Assembly (NCBI GenBank): GCA_947628715.1
Contig: CANRAW010000011.1
Location: 1 to 34,249 of the forward strand
DNA: 34,249 nucleotides
From: an uncultured Clostridia bacterium
GTDB taxonomy: Bacteria; Bacillota; Clostridia; TANB77; CAG-508
Direction: 5' to 3'
Positions within the stretch are counted from its first letter, which is position 1. The number at the start of each line of letters is the position of its first letter. This document shows positions 27,349-34,050 of the stretch, piece after piece. Below the pieces are notes generated by a model. It did no database searches. It saw only the letters and a program-made list of their open reading frames with translations, and had not been told where the DNA came from. Position numbers and translations under genes: made by a program.

Positions 27349-28610
27349 TTAAAGTAGATTTATTACGTCTTTATACACATAAAAACTTCCGTATTATCAT
27401 AATAATTTCTTCTTTGCACTTTAGCTTGGCTTGAACTACAGCATTTTTTAATTCCTCTTTGTATATATTTTTATCTGTATATTTTTCCGCTTCTTTATAT
27501 AAATTTTCTTTATCTACATATTTTAAAGGGTCATTTCCTGTTGTAAAAATAAATATTCCTTCTTTATCTTGCATTAGTATTTCTATTACTTTTTTATAAT
27601 CTTTCGTTTTTAATATTGAAACGATATATATTTTTTTATTTTTTGGATAATATTGGTTAATTGTACATCTTAAATTATTTATTGCATTTTCATTATGTCC
27701 TCCATCGAAAATGATTTTTGGATTTTTACTAAGGTATTCAAACCTTGCCTTATGCACAACTGTTTTTAGCCCAGTTTCAATTGCTTCTTTTGTAATGTTA
27801 TATCCTTTTTGTTTAAGAATTTCTATACATTCAATTGCTATTGCTGAATTGTATATTTGGCATTTTCCTTTTAAGTTTGTTTTTATTTGCTTATATTCTT
27901 TGTAATCAAAACTTTGATATTCTTCATTATAATTATAGTTTCCTACATCTTGCTCTTTTATTATATGTAATTTATTATTTACCTCTTTACATTTTTTGGC
28001 AATTATATCTGTAATTTTATCTTGATAACACACGATAGTATCGTTGTTTTGCTTTATTATTCCTGCCTTTTTTTCTGTAATTTCTTCTACAGTTTTTCCT
28101 AAAATATCTACATGGTCTAAACCAACATTTGTTATAATCGAAATCATGCCATCTGCAATATTTGTGCAATCGTCTATTCCTCCAAGACCTGTTTCAAGCA
28201 CAACAAAATCGCATTTTTTTTCTGCATAATATATTAATGCAAGTGTTGTTACGACTTCAAATTCTTTTACTTTTGTTTCATGAGTTTTATTATACTCTTG
28301 AACTTTTATATCAATTTTTTCAAGCAAATCACTCATTTCTTTATCTGTTATTTGTACATTATTTACAGTAATTCTTTCATTATATTTAACTAAATGTGGT
28401 GAAATGTATTTTCCGACAGTATATCCAGCATTTACCAATATATTATTTATCATTTCACATACACTGCCTTTGCCATTAGTTCCTGCAATGTGTATAAATT
28501 TTGTTTTTTTATGTGGCTCTCCGAAATTCCTTCATGAAGTATTCCATTGCGTCAAGGCTTGGGTCTTTTGTAACTGCATCAAAGTTTTTCAAATATTCTT
28601 CTATATCCAT
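27349..28610 (-). CDS. folC: Folylpolyglutamate synthase FolC with two CGG +1 sites
   Basis: Adds glutamates to folates (and, in bifunctional forms, to dihydropteroate), keeping them in the cell. The first shift at 28521-28523 joins MEYFMKEFGEPHKKTKFIHI to the P-loop AGTNGKGSVCEM. Later motifs are GKYISPHLVKYNERI, VVLETGLGG and IFDGGHNENA. The second CGG at 27389-27391 lies near the end: +1 gives IMIIGSFYVYKDVINLL, which matches the usual GS(F/L)Y ending, instead of IIRKFLCV. The repaired length of 419 residues is typical. It follows folT and precedes ecfA by 20 bases. Confidence 0.92.
27389..27391 (-). other. In-frame CGG, +1 site at the folC C-terminus
   Basis: ATA ATA C|GGA AGT TTT TAT restores I-I-G-S-F-Y. 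Confidence 0.85.
28521..28523 (-). other. In-frame CGG, +1 site at the folC N-terminus
   Basis: GAA TTT C|GGA GAG CCA restores E-F-G-E-P, 22 codons before the P-loop. Confidence 0.92.
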
Positions 28611-28658
28611 TTATCTTTTTCCTTTCTTAAATAAACAACTTTACAGCTAAGCGTCAAA

Positions 28659-28887
28659 ATCCTTTTTTTCATTTGGCATGGCGACAGTCCTTTGAGACGG
28701 GGGTTATGACCCGCGGAAGCCTTGGAGCCTGACAAATCAAAAAAATGATTTTGAGGTAGCTTAGCGTTAATAAGTCTTTTTTCATTTTGCATGGCAATAG
28801 TCCGCAGATTACGGTGGCTATGACCCGCGAAAGTCTTGAAGACTGAAAAATGAAAAAAGTATTTTGAGGTAGCTTAGCGTTAATAAG
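28659..28887. repeat. Two tandem copies of a hairpin-forming intergenic repeat
   Basis: Units of about 115 bases (28659-28774 and 28775-28887). Each has AT-rich arms that pair (CTTTTTTTCATTTG with CAAATCAAAAAAATG; the second TTTTTTCATTTT with AAAATGAAAAAAG), a GC-rich core sharing ATGGC, AGTCC and TATGACCCGCG, and ends with TTTTGAGGTAGCTTAGCGTT. An inverted GCTAAGCG is at 28646. The short frames within are unlikely to be genes. The element separates folT from folC. Confidence 0.7.
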
Positions 28888-28909
28888 GCTTTTTATCATT
28901 AAAAAGACT

Positions 28910-29443
28910 TTATTCAAATAAATATTTTTTAGTAATAGGCTTTAAAGCCTTAACCAATACAAAAACCGTACCTACCTCTATTGGTATCATAATCAACTCT
29001 GGCACTAGTCTTGTAGCAAGAACTGCCATAAATGCTTTATCATACATAATAACAAGCCAAACTGCATTTAATAACATTTTTACAATTATTGCATCAACAA
29101 CCGATGCTATTATTAATCTTAATACTAGCTCTTTATTAGAAAATTCTTTTCCTCCCTTATATAACACAAAGCCATATATTAGCCCTTTAATTATTGCGCT
29201 TATTGTGAATCCTATAAAATATGTTCCAAAAGGGAAAAGTAACGCTCCTATTAAATCTGCAAGTCCACAAATTATACTTGAATATTTAGGTCCAAGCCAT
29301 ATTGCAGAAAGCATCATTGGTACAAAACTGAAGCCAATAGCAAGAAGTGGAGTATTAATTGATAAAAACCTCGCGAGCACAATAGTCATTGCGAGTAATA
29401 GTGCTGATAAAATCATTTTTTTCATTTTTGAAATTGTTTGCAT
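28910..29443 (-). CDS. folT: ECF folate-family substrate-binding component FolT
   Basis: A 177-residue S-component with six TM segments. ARFLSINTPLLAIGFSFVP, WLGPKYSSIICGLADLIGAL and FPFGTYFIGFTISAIIKGLI match the folate-family signature. The ATG at 29443 is preferred over a GTG 18 bases upstream, because AAAGGAG lies at 29452-29458. That site is partly within a hairpin, suggesting translational control. folC and the ecfA/ecfT pair lie downstream, forming a folate uptake and retention module. Confidence 0.88.
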   Translation of the reverse strand: MQTISKMKKMILSALLLAMTIVLARFLSINTPLLAIGFSFVPMMLSAIWLGPKYSSIICGLADLIGALLFPFGTYFIGFTISAIIKGLIYGFVLYKGGKEFSNKELVLRLIIASVVDAIIVKMLLNAVWLVIMYDKAFMAVLATRLVPELIMIPIEVGTVFVLVKALKPITKKYLFE

Positions 29444-29610
29444 AAAAAAAACTCCTTTCACAAGAGCTTCCTATGAAAGAAGATGACAAAAAATTCTTCT
29501 TATCCATAGCGGAATGCAAAAACAAATAAGCAAGCATTTTAGCTTTTGCCTTACCATCAACTTCCCGTATGGATAAGTCTTAACTATTTGTTTTTTACTC
29601 TATGAATAAT
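29444..29610 (-). promoter_or_regulatory. Structured leader of folT, candidate folate-responsive riboswitch
   Basis: A ten-base closing stem, CTTATCCATA (29568-29577) with TATGGATAAG (29499-29508), encloses about 58 bases with inner pairings (GGAA/TTCC, GCAAAA/TTTTTGC). The 3-prime side GCATTCCGCT is reminiscent of the THF-I aptamer end, but the central CGCGUUAAG-type core is not evident. Downstream, CTTTCA-TGAAAG (29455-29479) overlaps the ribosome site. Confidence 0.45.
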
Positions 29611-29639
29611 ATAATACAACATTTATGTCGATTAGTCAA
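29611..29639 (-). promoter_or_regulatory. Promoter of folT
   Basis: TTGACT (29634-29639) and TATTAT (29611-29616), 17-base spacer. The 100 bases from 29640 to 29739 show no other feature. Confidence 0.75.
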
Positions 29640-29739
29640 TTATTTTGTAGAAATTCGTCAATGTAGGTCTTTTTGGAAGAAAAAAAATTTTTTTGAATAT
29701 ATTAGCTTTTTTCACATTACCTGTTTCAAATGATTAATC

Positions 29740-30066
29740 TCAATCCCACCGCTTCACTATATACACCTCAATTACATCCACTCTTGTTAAAGCATCTTCC
29801 ATCCTATTTTTATATAAATAATACATTGCCGAATTATAAATATGCTTTTGCTTTTCTTTATCTACTGCCTCCTTTGCCTCCCCATATTTAATAGAAGAAC
29901 GCGTCTTCACCTCTATAAAAACAAGATACTCTTTATCCTTTGCAATAATATCAATTTCACCTTGCTTACAACTAAAATTTCTTTCAATAATCTTATACCC
30001 ATGCCTTATTAAATACTCTGTAGATTCATTTTCTCCAAAACATCCTTCCCTTTGCTTTGTAGTCAT
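29740..30066 (-). CDS. yraN: YraN/UPF0102-family endonuclease-like protein
   Basis: 108 residues. GENESTEYLIRHGYKIIERN, GEIDIIAKDKEYLVFIEVKT and the basic RVDVIEVYI end are the YraN signature, a small PD-(D/E)xK nuclease-fold protein often beside comM and dprA. The D-x..E-V-K catalytic-like triad is intact. It starts two bases after the dprA2 stop, so translation is coupled. The biological role is not established. Confidence 0.92.
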   Translation of the reverse strand: MTTKQREGCFGENESTEYLIRHGYKIIERNFSCKQGEIDIIAKDKEYLVFIEVKTRSSIKYGEAKEAVDKEKQKHIYNSAMYYLYKNRMEDALTRVDVIEVYIVKRWD

Positions 30067-30068
30067 TT

Positions 30069-30968
30069 TTACATATCTTTCCCTTCAGAAATACAAATAT
30101 ATTTATTTCCATCCTTTTTAATAATTCCATCTAGCTCCATCATAAATAGTTTCGAGTAAATATCGGTTATATCTATCTTATTTTTGGCACTAATCTCGTC
30201 AATGCTTAAATTATCTCTTATTCCAATATATATATCCCTATACTCTTCCTTTATATTATCTATACTCTCTTCCATTTTAATCTTTTCTAAATCTTCTATA
30301 GAAACCTGCTGTATGTCTTTTAATTTGTATCTTTCAATTATTTCCATAGGACTAATCACCATTTTTGCACCTTTTTGTATTAAAATATTAGTACCTACTC
30401 CTTTTCTATTTTTTAGCGAATTAGGTATACAAAATACTGGCTTTCCTTGTTCTTTAGCATATCCAACTGTTATTGTAGTTCCGCTTCTTGCCTCAGCCTC
30501 TACAACAAGTACACCCATGCTAAGTCCACTAACAATTCTGTTTCTCTGTCTAAAAAATTCAGACTGCGTATTTGTTCCATTTTCATATTCACTAATTATT
30601 GTTCCTCCAGTTTTGATTATTCTTTCATATATTTTTTTATTTTCCATTGGATAAATAACATCTACTCCACATCCTAATACTGCAATAGTTTTTCCTCCAA
30701 CTTCCATTGCTCCTCTATGTGCTGCTCCGTCTATTCCCTTAGCCATACCACTAATAATCGTGAACCCATTTTTAGCAATATTCATTGCAAAATTTTCCGC
30801 ATTTTTTATTCCTTCACTTGTGCAATCTCTTGAGCCAACTATTGCTATTCCTTTGTCATTTAAGATGTCAATATTTCCTAGTACATATAGCTTTTGAGGT
30901 GGTCTTTCTATTTTTAGTAATCTTTTAGGATAATATTCACTTTGTATATCTATCTCTTGTACTTTCAA
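30069..30968 (-). CDS. dprA: DprA/Smf DNA-processing protein, second copy
   Basis: 299 residues with the Rossmann core (GSRDCTSEG, SGMAKGIDGAAH, LGCGVDVIYPMEN, FRQRNRIVSGLS, EAEARSGTTITV) plus a C-terminal winged-helix DML1-like domain (LSIDEISAKNKIDITDIYSK). The N-terminal SAM domain is absent. Unlike copy 1 it contains no in-frame CGG and reads straight through. Nine bases separate it from comM and two from yraN, a standard comM-dprA-yraN operon, so this is probably the main DprA. Confidence 0.95.
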   Translation of the reverse strand: MKVQEIDIQSEYYPKRLLKIERPPQKLYVLGNIDILNDKGIAIVGSRDCTSEGIKNAENFAMNIAKNGFTIISGMAKGIDGAAHRGAMEVGGKTIAVLGCGVDVIYPMENKKIYERIIKTGGTIISEYENGTNTQSEFFRQRNRIVSGLSMGVLVVEAEARSGTTITVGYAKEQGKPVFCIPNSLKNRKGVGTNILIQKGAKMVISPMEIIERYKLKDIQQVSIEDLEKIKMEESIDNIKEEYRDIYIGIRDNLSIDEISAKNKIDITDIYSKLFMMELDGIIKKDGNKYICISEGKDM

Positions 30969-30977
30969 ATTTCCTCC

Positions 30978-32519
30978 TTAATTTTTCCAATATTTTCTAT
31001 CTAAATCTCTATATTTTATAGCCTCTGTTATATGCTTTAATTCTATGTTTTCCTTATTATCTAAATCAGCAATGGTCCTTGCTAATTTCAGTATACGATT
31101 ATATGCCCTTGCACTAAAGCCTAGTTTTGTAAATGCTGTTTCAAGTATTTGTTTTTCTTCATTACCTAATTTGCAGTATTTGTTTATTAAATCTGGAGTT
31201 AATTTTGCATTTGAATATATGCCATATTCTTTGTATCGTTCATAAGCAATTTTTCTAGCTTTATTTACTCTTTTTCTTATTTCTTCTGATGATTCCTCTT
31301 CCTCTTCATTTTCTAGGTTTTTATAATCTACGGCTTCTACTTCGATATGTATATCTATTCTATCTAATAATGGTCCACTTATTTTATTCATATATTTATC
31401 TATTTGATTTCTTGTACATATACATTCTTTATCTTTTGCGCCATAATATCCACAAGGGCATGGATTCATAGATGCTATTAGCATAAAGTTGCAAGGGTAT
31501 GATAATGTTGCATTTACTCTGCTTATTGATACTTTGCCGGTCTTCTAATGGCTCTCTCATAAGTTCTAGAGTATGTTTATTAAATTCTGTAAGCTCGTCT
31601 AAAAATAGCACTCCATTATGTGATAAACTTATTTCGCCGGGTTTTGGTATTTTTCCTCCTCCTACTAATGAAACTCCTGATATTGTATGATGTGGCGCTC
31701 TAAAAATTCTTTTTGAAATGATTGGTGTGTCTTTTTCGATAAGTCCTGCAATACTATGTATTTTGGTAACTTCAAGTGCTTCTTCTATGCTTAAATCAGG
31801 TAATATTGATGGCATACATTTTGCCATCATTGTTTTTCCGAGAGCCGAGGAACGCCGTACCAAAAGACAATTATGTCCGACCCGCTGCTGCAACTTCTAA
31901 TGCTCTTTTTACGCTTTTTTGCCCTTTTACGTTTTTAAAGTCCATATCATATTGTTGCCTTTTATTAAACATATCTTCTATTTGTATTTTTTCTTCTTGT
32001 ATTGTTATTTCTTTGTTTAAATATTTTATGGTTTCGGATAAGTTTTCTACACCTATTACTCTGATGTTTTGTACTATTGCAGCTTCTTTTGCATTTTCCT
32101 TTGGCAATATTATTTCTTCTACTCCAAGTTTTTTTGCTTCTAATGCAATTGGAAATGCACCATTGACTTTATTAACTCTCCCATCTAATGATAATTCTCC
32201 TATTATTACTGTTTTTTCTATATTATTTTGAGTTATCACACCATTTGCTATTAATATTCCTATTGCCATTGGCAAATCATACATTGAGCCTTCTTTTTTT
32301 GTGTTTGCTGGAGATAAGTTTATTACTATTCTTCTGCTTTCTAATTTTAGTCCTGTATTTTTTATTGCTGCTTTTATTCTTTCTTTTGATTCTTTTACAC
32401 TTGTATCTGGCAGTCCTACAATTTCCCAGCTTGGTAATCCTCCGAGATATATCGGTTTCGACATTGACCTTACTGCCATTTAGTCCATGCAATGACATAC
32501 TTTTTACTATTGATAACAT
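30978..32519 (-). CDS. comM: ComM/YifB Mg-chelatase-like AAA+ protein with six CGG +1 sites
   Basis: ComM is a hexameric helicase that extends heteroduplexes during transformation. The repaired 511 residues run SMSLHGLNGSKVNVETDISG then GLPSWEIVGLPDTSVKES (chelatase-like N domain), VKGQKSVKRALEVAAAGGHN, Walker A LLVGVPGSGKTMMAKC, GGGKIPKPGEISLSHNGVLF, Walker B LFLDELTEF, MREPLEDGKVSISR, MNPCPCGYYG and the C-terminal lid. CGG codons at 32442, 31877, 31855, 31845, 31838 and 31537 all need +1; four fall within 42 bases around the P-loop. The ATG at 32519 follows GAGG. Without shifts no ATPase domain is encoded. Confidence 0.95.
31537..31539 (-). other. In-frame CGG, sixth +1 site in comM
   Basis: TTA GAA GAC C|GGC AAA GTA restores L-E-D-G-K-V. 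Confidence 0.92.
31838..31879 (-). other. Cluster of four in-frame CGG +1 sites around the comM P-loop
   Basis: In order: GGT C|GGA CAT, GTA C|GGC GTT, CCT C|GGC TCT, TCT C|GGA AAA. Together they restore AGGHNCLLVGVPGSGKTM; three of the four restored glycines lie in or next to Walker A. Confidence 0.95.
32442..32444 (-). other. In-frame CGG, first +1 site in comM
   Basis: ATA TCT C|GGA GGA TTA restores I-S-G-G-L-P at codon 26. Confidence 0.93.
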
Positions 32520-32697
32520 ATTTTTCCTCTTTTTTGATTTTTTTAAGATTTTAATTTTTTCCGGAGCCACAAGGTTCATTTACCTTGGGCTGTGCATATT
32601 TGCGAAACAAAATGCACAATTTTCTTATTTTGTCTTTCTATAAACTGCACTGAATTAATTATACTTTTTATATATAACATTAATTTTGTTTTGTCAA
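32520..32697 (-). promoter_or_regulatory. comM promoter and structured leader
   Basis: TTGACA (32692-32697) and TATATA (32669-32674) with a 17-base spacer. The roughly 140-base leader has two hairpins: TGTGCAT/ATGCACA (32591-32618) and AGCC-CAAGGT/ACCTTG-GGCT (32565-32591). They abut at 32591. Known riboswitch classes were not recognised. Confidence 0.6.
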
Positions 32698-32775
32698 TAA
32701 AAAAAATATGACAAAATTCGACAAAATTGTAAATAAATGTTATTTTTTAAATGAAATTTTTATAAATTTAAAATT

Positions 32776-32986
32776 AAGTAAGGAGCGACTGTAGAGTAAA
32801 CAAGCTAGAATTTCTTAAACTTATTTTTGGAAAGAGTTCACGCGTGCCGTGGAAGGGTGCCAAAAATAAGTTTTAGAAATTGTGCGCAGTTTAGCTCGCC
32901 CCGAGCGACGCACGCAAATTTTCAATTTATAAAAATTTTTAATCAAAAATAAGTAAGATGCAAATGTAGATTATAACAAGCTAAAA
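32776..32986. repeat. Direct repeats flanking two long hairpins
   Basis: AAGTAAGGAGCGACTGTAGA.. (32776-32810) recurs diverged at 32951-32986 (AAGTAAGATGCAAATGTAGA.., both ending in ACAAGCTA). Between them, 32810-32830 pairs with 32860-32880 (21 bp, one mismatch) around a GC-rich core, and GTGCG/GCTCG pair with CGAGC/CGCAC (32882-32913). No open frame fits. It may be an insertion remnant or a small RNA. Confidence 0.6.
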
Positions 32987-32989
32987 ATG

Positions 32990-33922
32990 TTATATTTCCA
33001 TATAGCATTTTTCCTTCATAAATTTTTTTATTTGTTTTTCGTCTTTTCCCTCATAATATGGAATAAGTAAATCTTTAAATTCCTCTGTTAATTCTGCTGG
33101 AATTACTATAATTCCTTTTCCTTTTGAGATTAAATAATGATTACTATATATTACTGATGTTCTTTTATTTCCATCTATAAATATTTGCTTTTTCATTGTG
33201 TATAATAAAAGTTCTATAGCTCTGTCAACATCATCCAATTTTTTATTAAAAATTTGTTCTAATTCTTCTTTTATAACGCTTTCAATTGGTAAATCTGGTT
33301 TCCATGTTGTTCCACCTATTGTTACTGGAACATTTCTAACCTTTCCTGCTGAATAGTAAAATCCTTCTTCCACCATTTTGTTAATTTCACACAATAATGC
33401 AAAGTTAGTATCTACTAATATAACATTTTTGTTTAATATAAATTCCCAAGCATGTTTTAAATTTACTATTTTCATTATATCTTCAGATGTCATATTATTT
33501 ACTTTTCCGCCTTCAATAATGCTTTCTGTATCTGCAAATGTAGTTGCAACACCTTCTAAGATAGCTTGTTTATATATGGTATCTACCAAGTGTCTTTTTG
33601 CAAAATCTATATTTTGTTTTACTTTCTCTGATAGTTCTTCTTCTACATAATTTAATTGTTTTAATTTTTTGTTTATTTCTCTTATTTGCTTTTTTAATTC
33701 CTTTGCTTTAATGCTATTGTTTAATACTAAATTATATAGTTCTTCTGAAAATTCTCCAACATATTTTGTTAAAGCAACTCCATCTTCTCTATAATGTACA
33801 TATATATATTTGTTTGTATCCTTTTCTCTTATTTCAACTGAGCCATAAGCAAGAGACTTTAATTCATTTTCAAGTAATTGTTTATTTTGAAGAAGCTCCA
33901 TAATTTCCATTTTTTCTTCCAT
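32990..33922 (-). CDS. Fic/Doc-family protein lacking the motif histidine
   Basis: 310 residues. The Fic fold is seen in residues about 170-305, with an N-terminal coiled coil before it. The active loop reads KKQIFIDGNKRTS instead of H-x-F-x-D-(G/A)-N-K-R: Phe, Asp, Asn and Arg remain, but the catalytic His position is Gln. An upstream TESIIEGG segment resembles the Fic inhibitory (S/T)xxxE(G/N) motif. It may be a non-AMPylating or regulatory member. The gene stands alone behind the symmetrical operator region at 33941-34050. Confidence 0.8.
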   Translation of the reverse strand: MEEKMEIMELLQNKQLLENELKSLAYGSVEIREKDTNKYIYVHYREDGVALTKYVGEFSEELYNLVLNNSIKAKELKKQIREINKKLKQLNYVEEELSEKVKQNIDFAKRHLVDTIYKQAILEGVATTFADTESIIEGGKVNNMTSEDIMKIVNLKHAWEFILNKNVILVDTNFALLCEINKMVEEGFYYSAGKVRNVPVTIGGTTWKPDLPIESVIKEELEQIFNKKLDDVDRAIELLLYTMKKQIFIDGNKRTSVIYSNHYLISKGKGIIVIPAELTEEFKDLLIPYYEGKDEKQIKKFMKEKCYMEI

Positions 33923-33940
33923 TATTTTCCTCCTTATAAA

Positions 33941-34050
33941 TGTGAAACTTTTTTATTGTTTTTATTTGATTTTGTTTCACATCTATATTATACCACAAAA
34001 TTATAAAAATGTGAAACTTTTTTTGCATTTTTTGTAAATTTTGTTTCACA
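33941..34050 (-). promoter_or_regulatory. fic promoter embedded in two 41-bp inverted repeats
   Basis: TGTGAAAC...GTTTCACA occurs at 33941-33981 and again at 34010-34050, both 41 bp with 25-bp spacers. The extended -10 TGGTATAAT (33987-33995) lies between them, TTCACA (34010-34015) serves as -35 and is part of one half-site, and another half-site (33974-33981) covers the predicted start. Four half-sites thus straddle the promoter, the layout of an autorepressor operator. Confidence 0.75.

Noticed and set aside
28669-28917. Small proteins within the folT-folC repeat
   Set aside because: The open frames follow the repeat units, differ between copies by frame, lack ribosome sites and contain the hairpin arms.
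144-32519. Explaining the split genes as pseudogenes
   Set aside because: Random decay would give mixed insertions, deletions and stops at varied positions. Here 26 sites have the same one-base C surplus at an in-frame CGG, and the sequence on both sides keeps full motif conservation.
144-32519. Systematic sequencing or assembly error adding C before GG
   Set aside because: Many CGG, CCGG and GG runs occur out of frame or in non-coding DNA without problem. An error process would not respect codon phase. Raw reads would still settle it.
144-32519. CGG reassigned to another amino acid (for example Trp or Gln, as known in some bacteria) or to stop
   Set aside because: A triplet reassignment would not change the reading frame. 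All the native sites need a one-base shift for conservation to continue.
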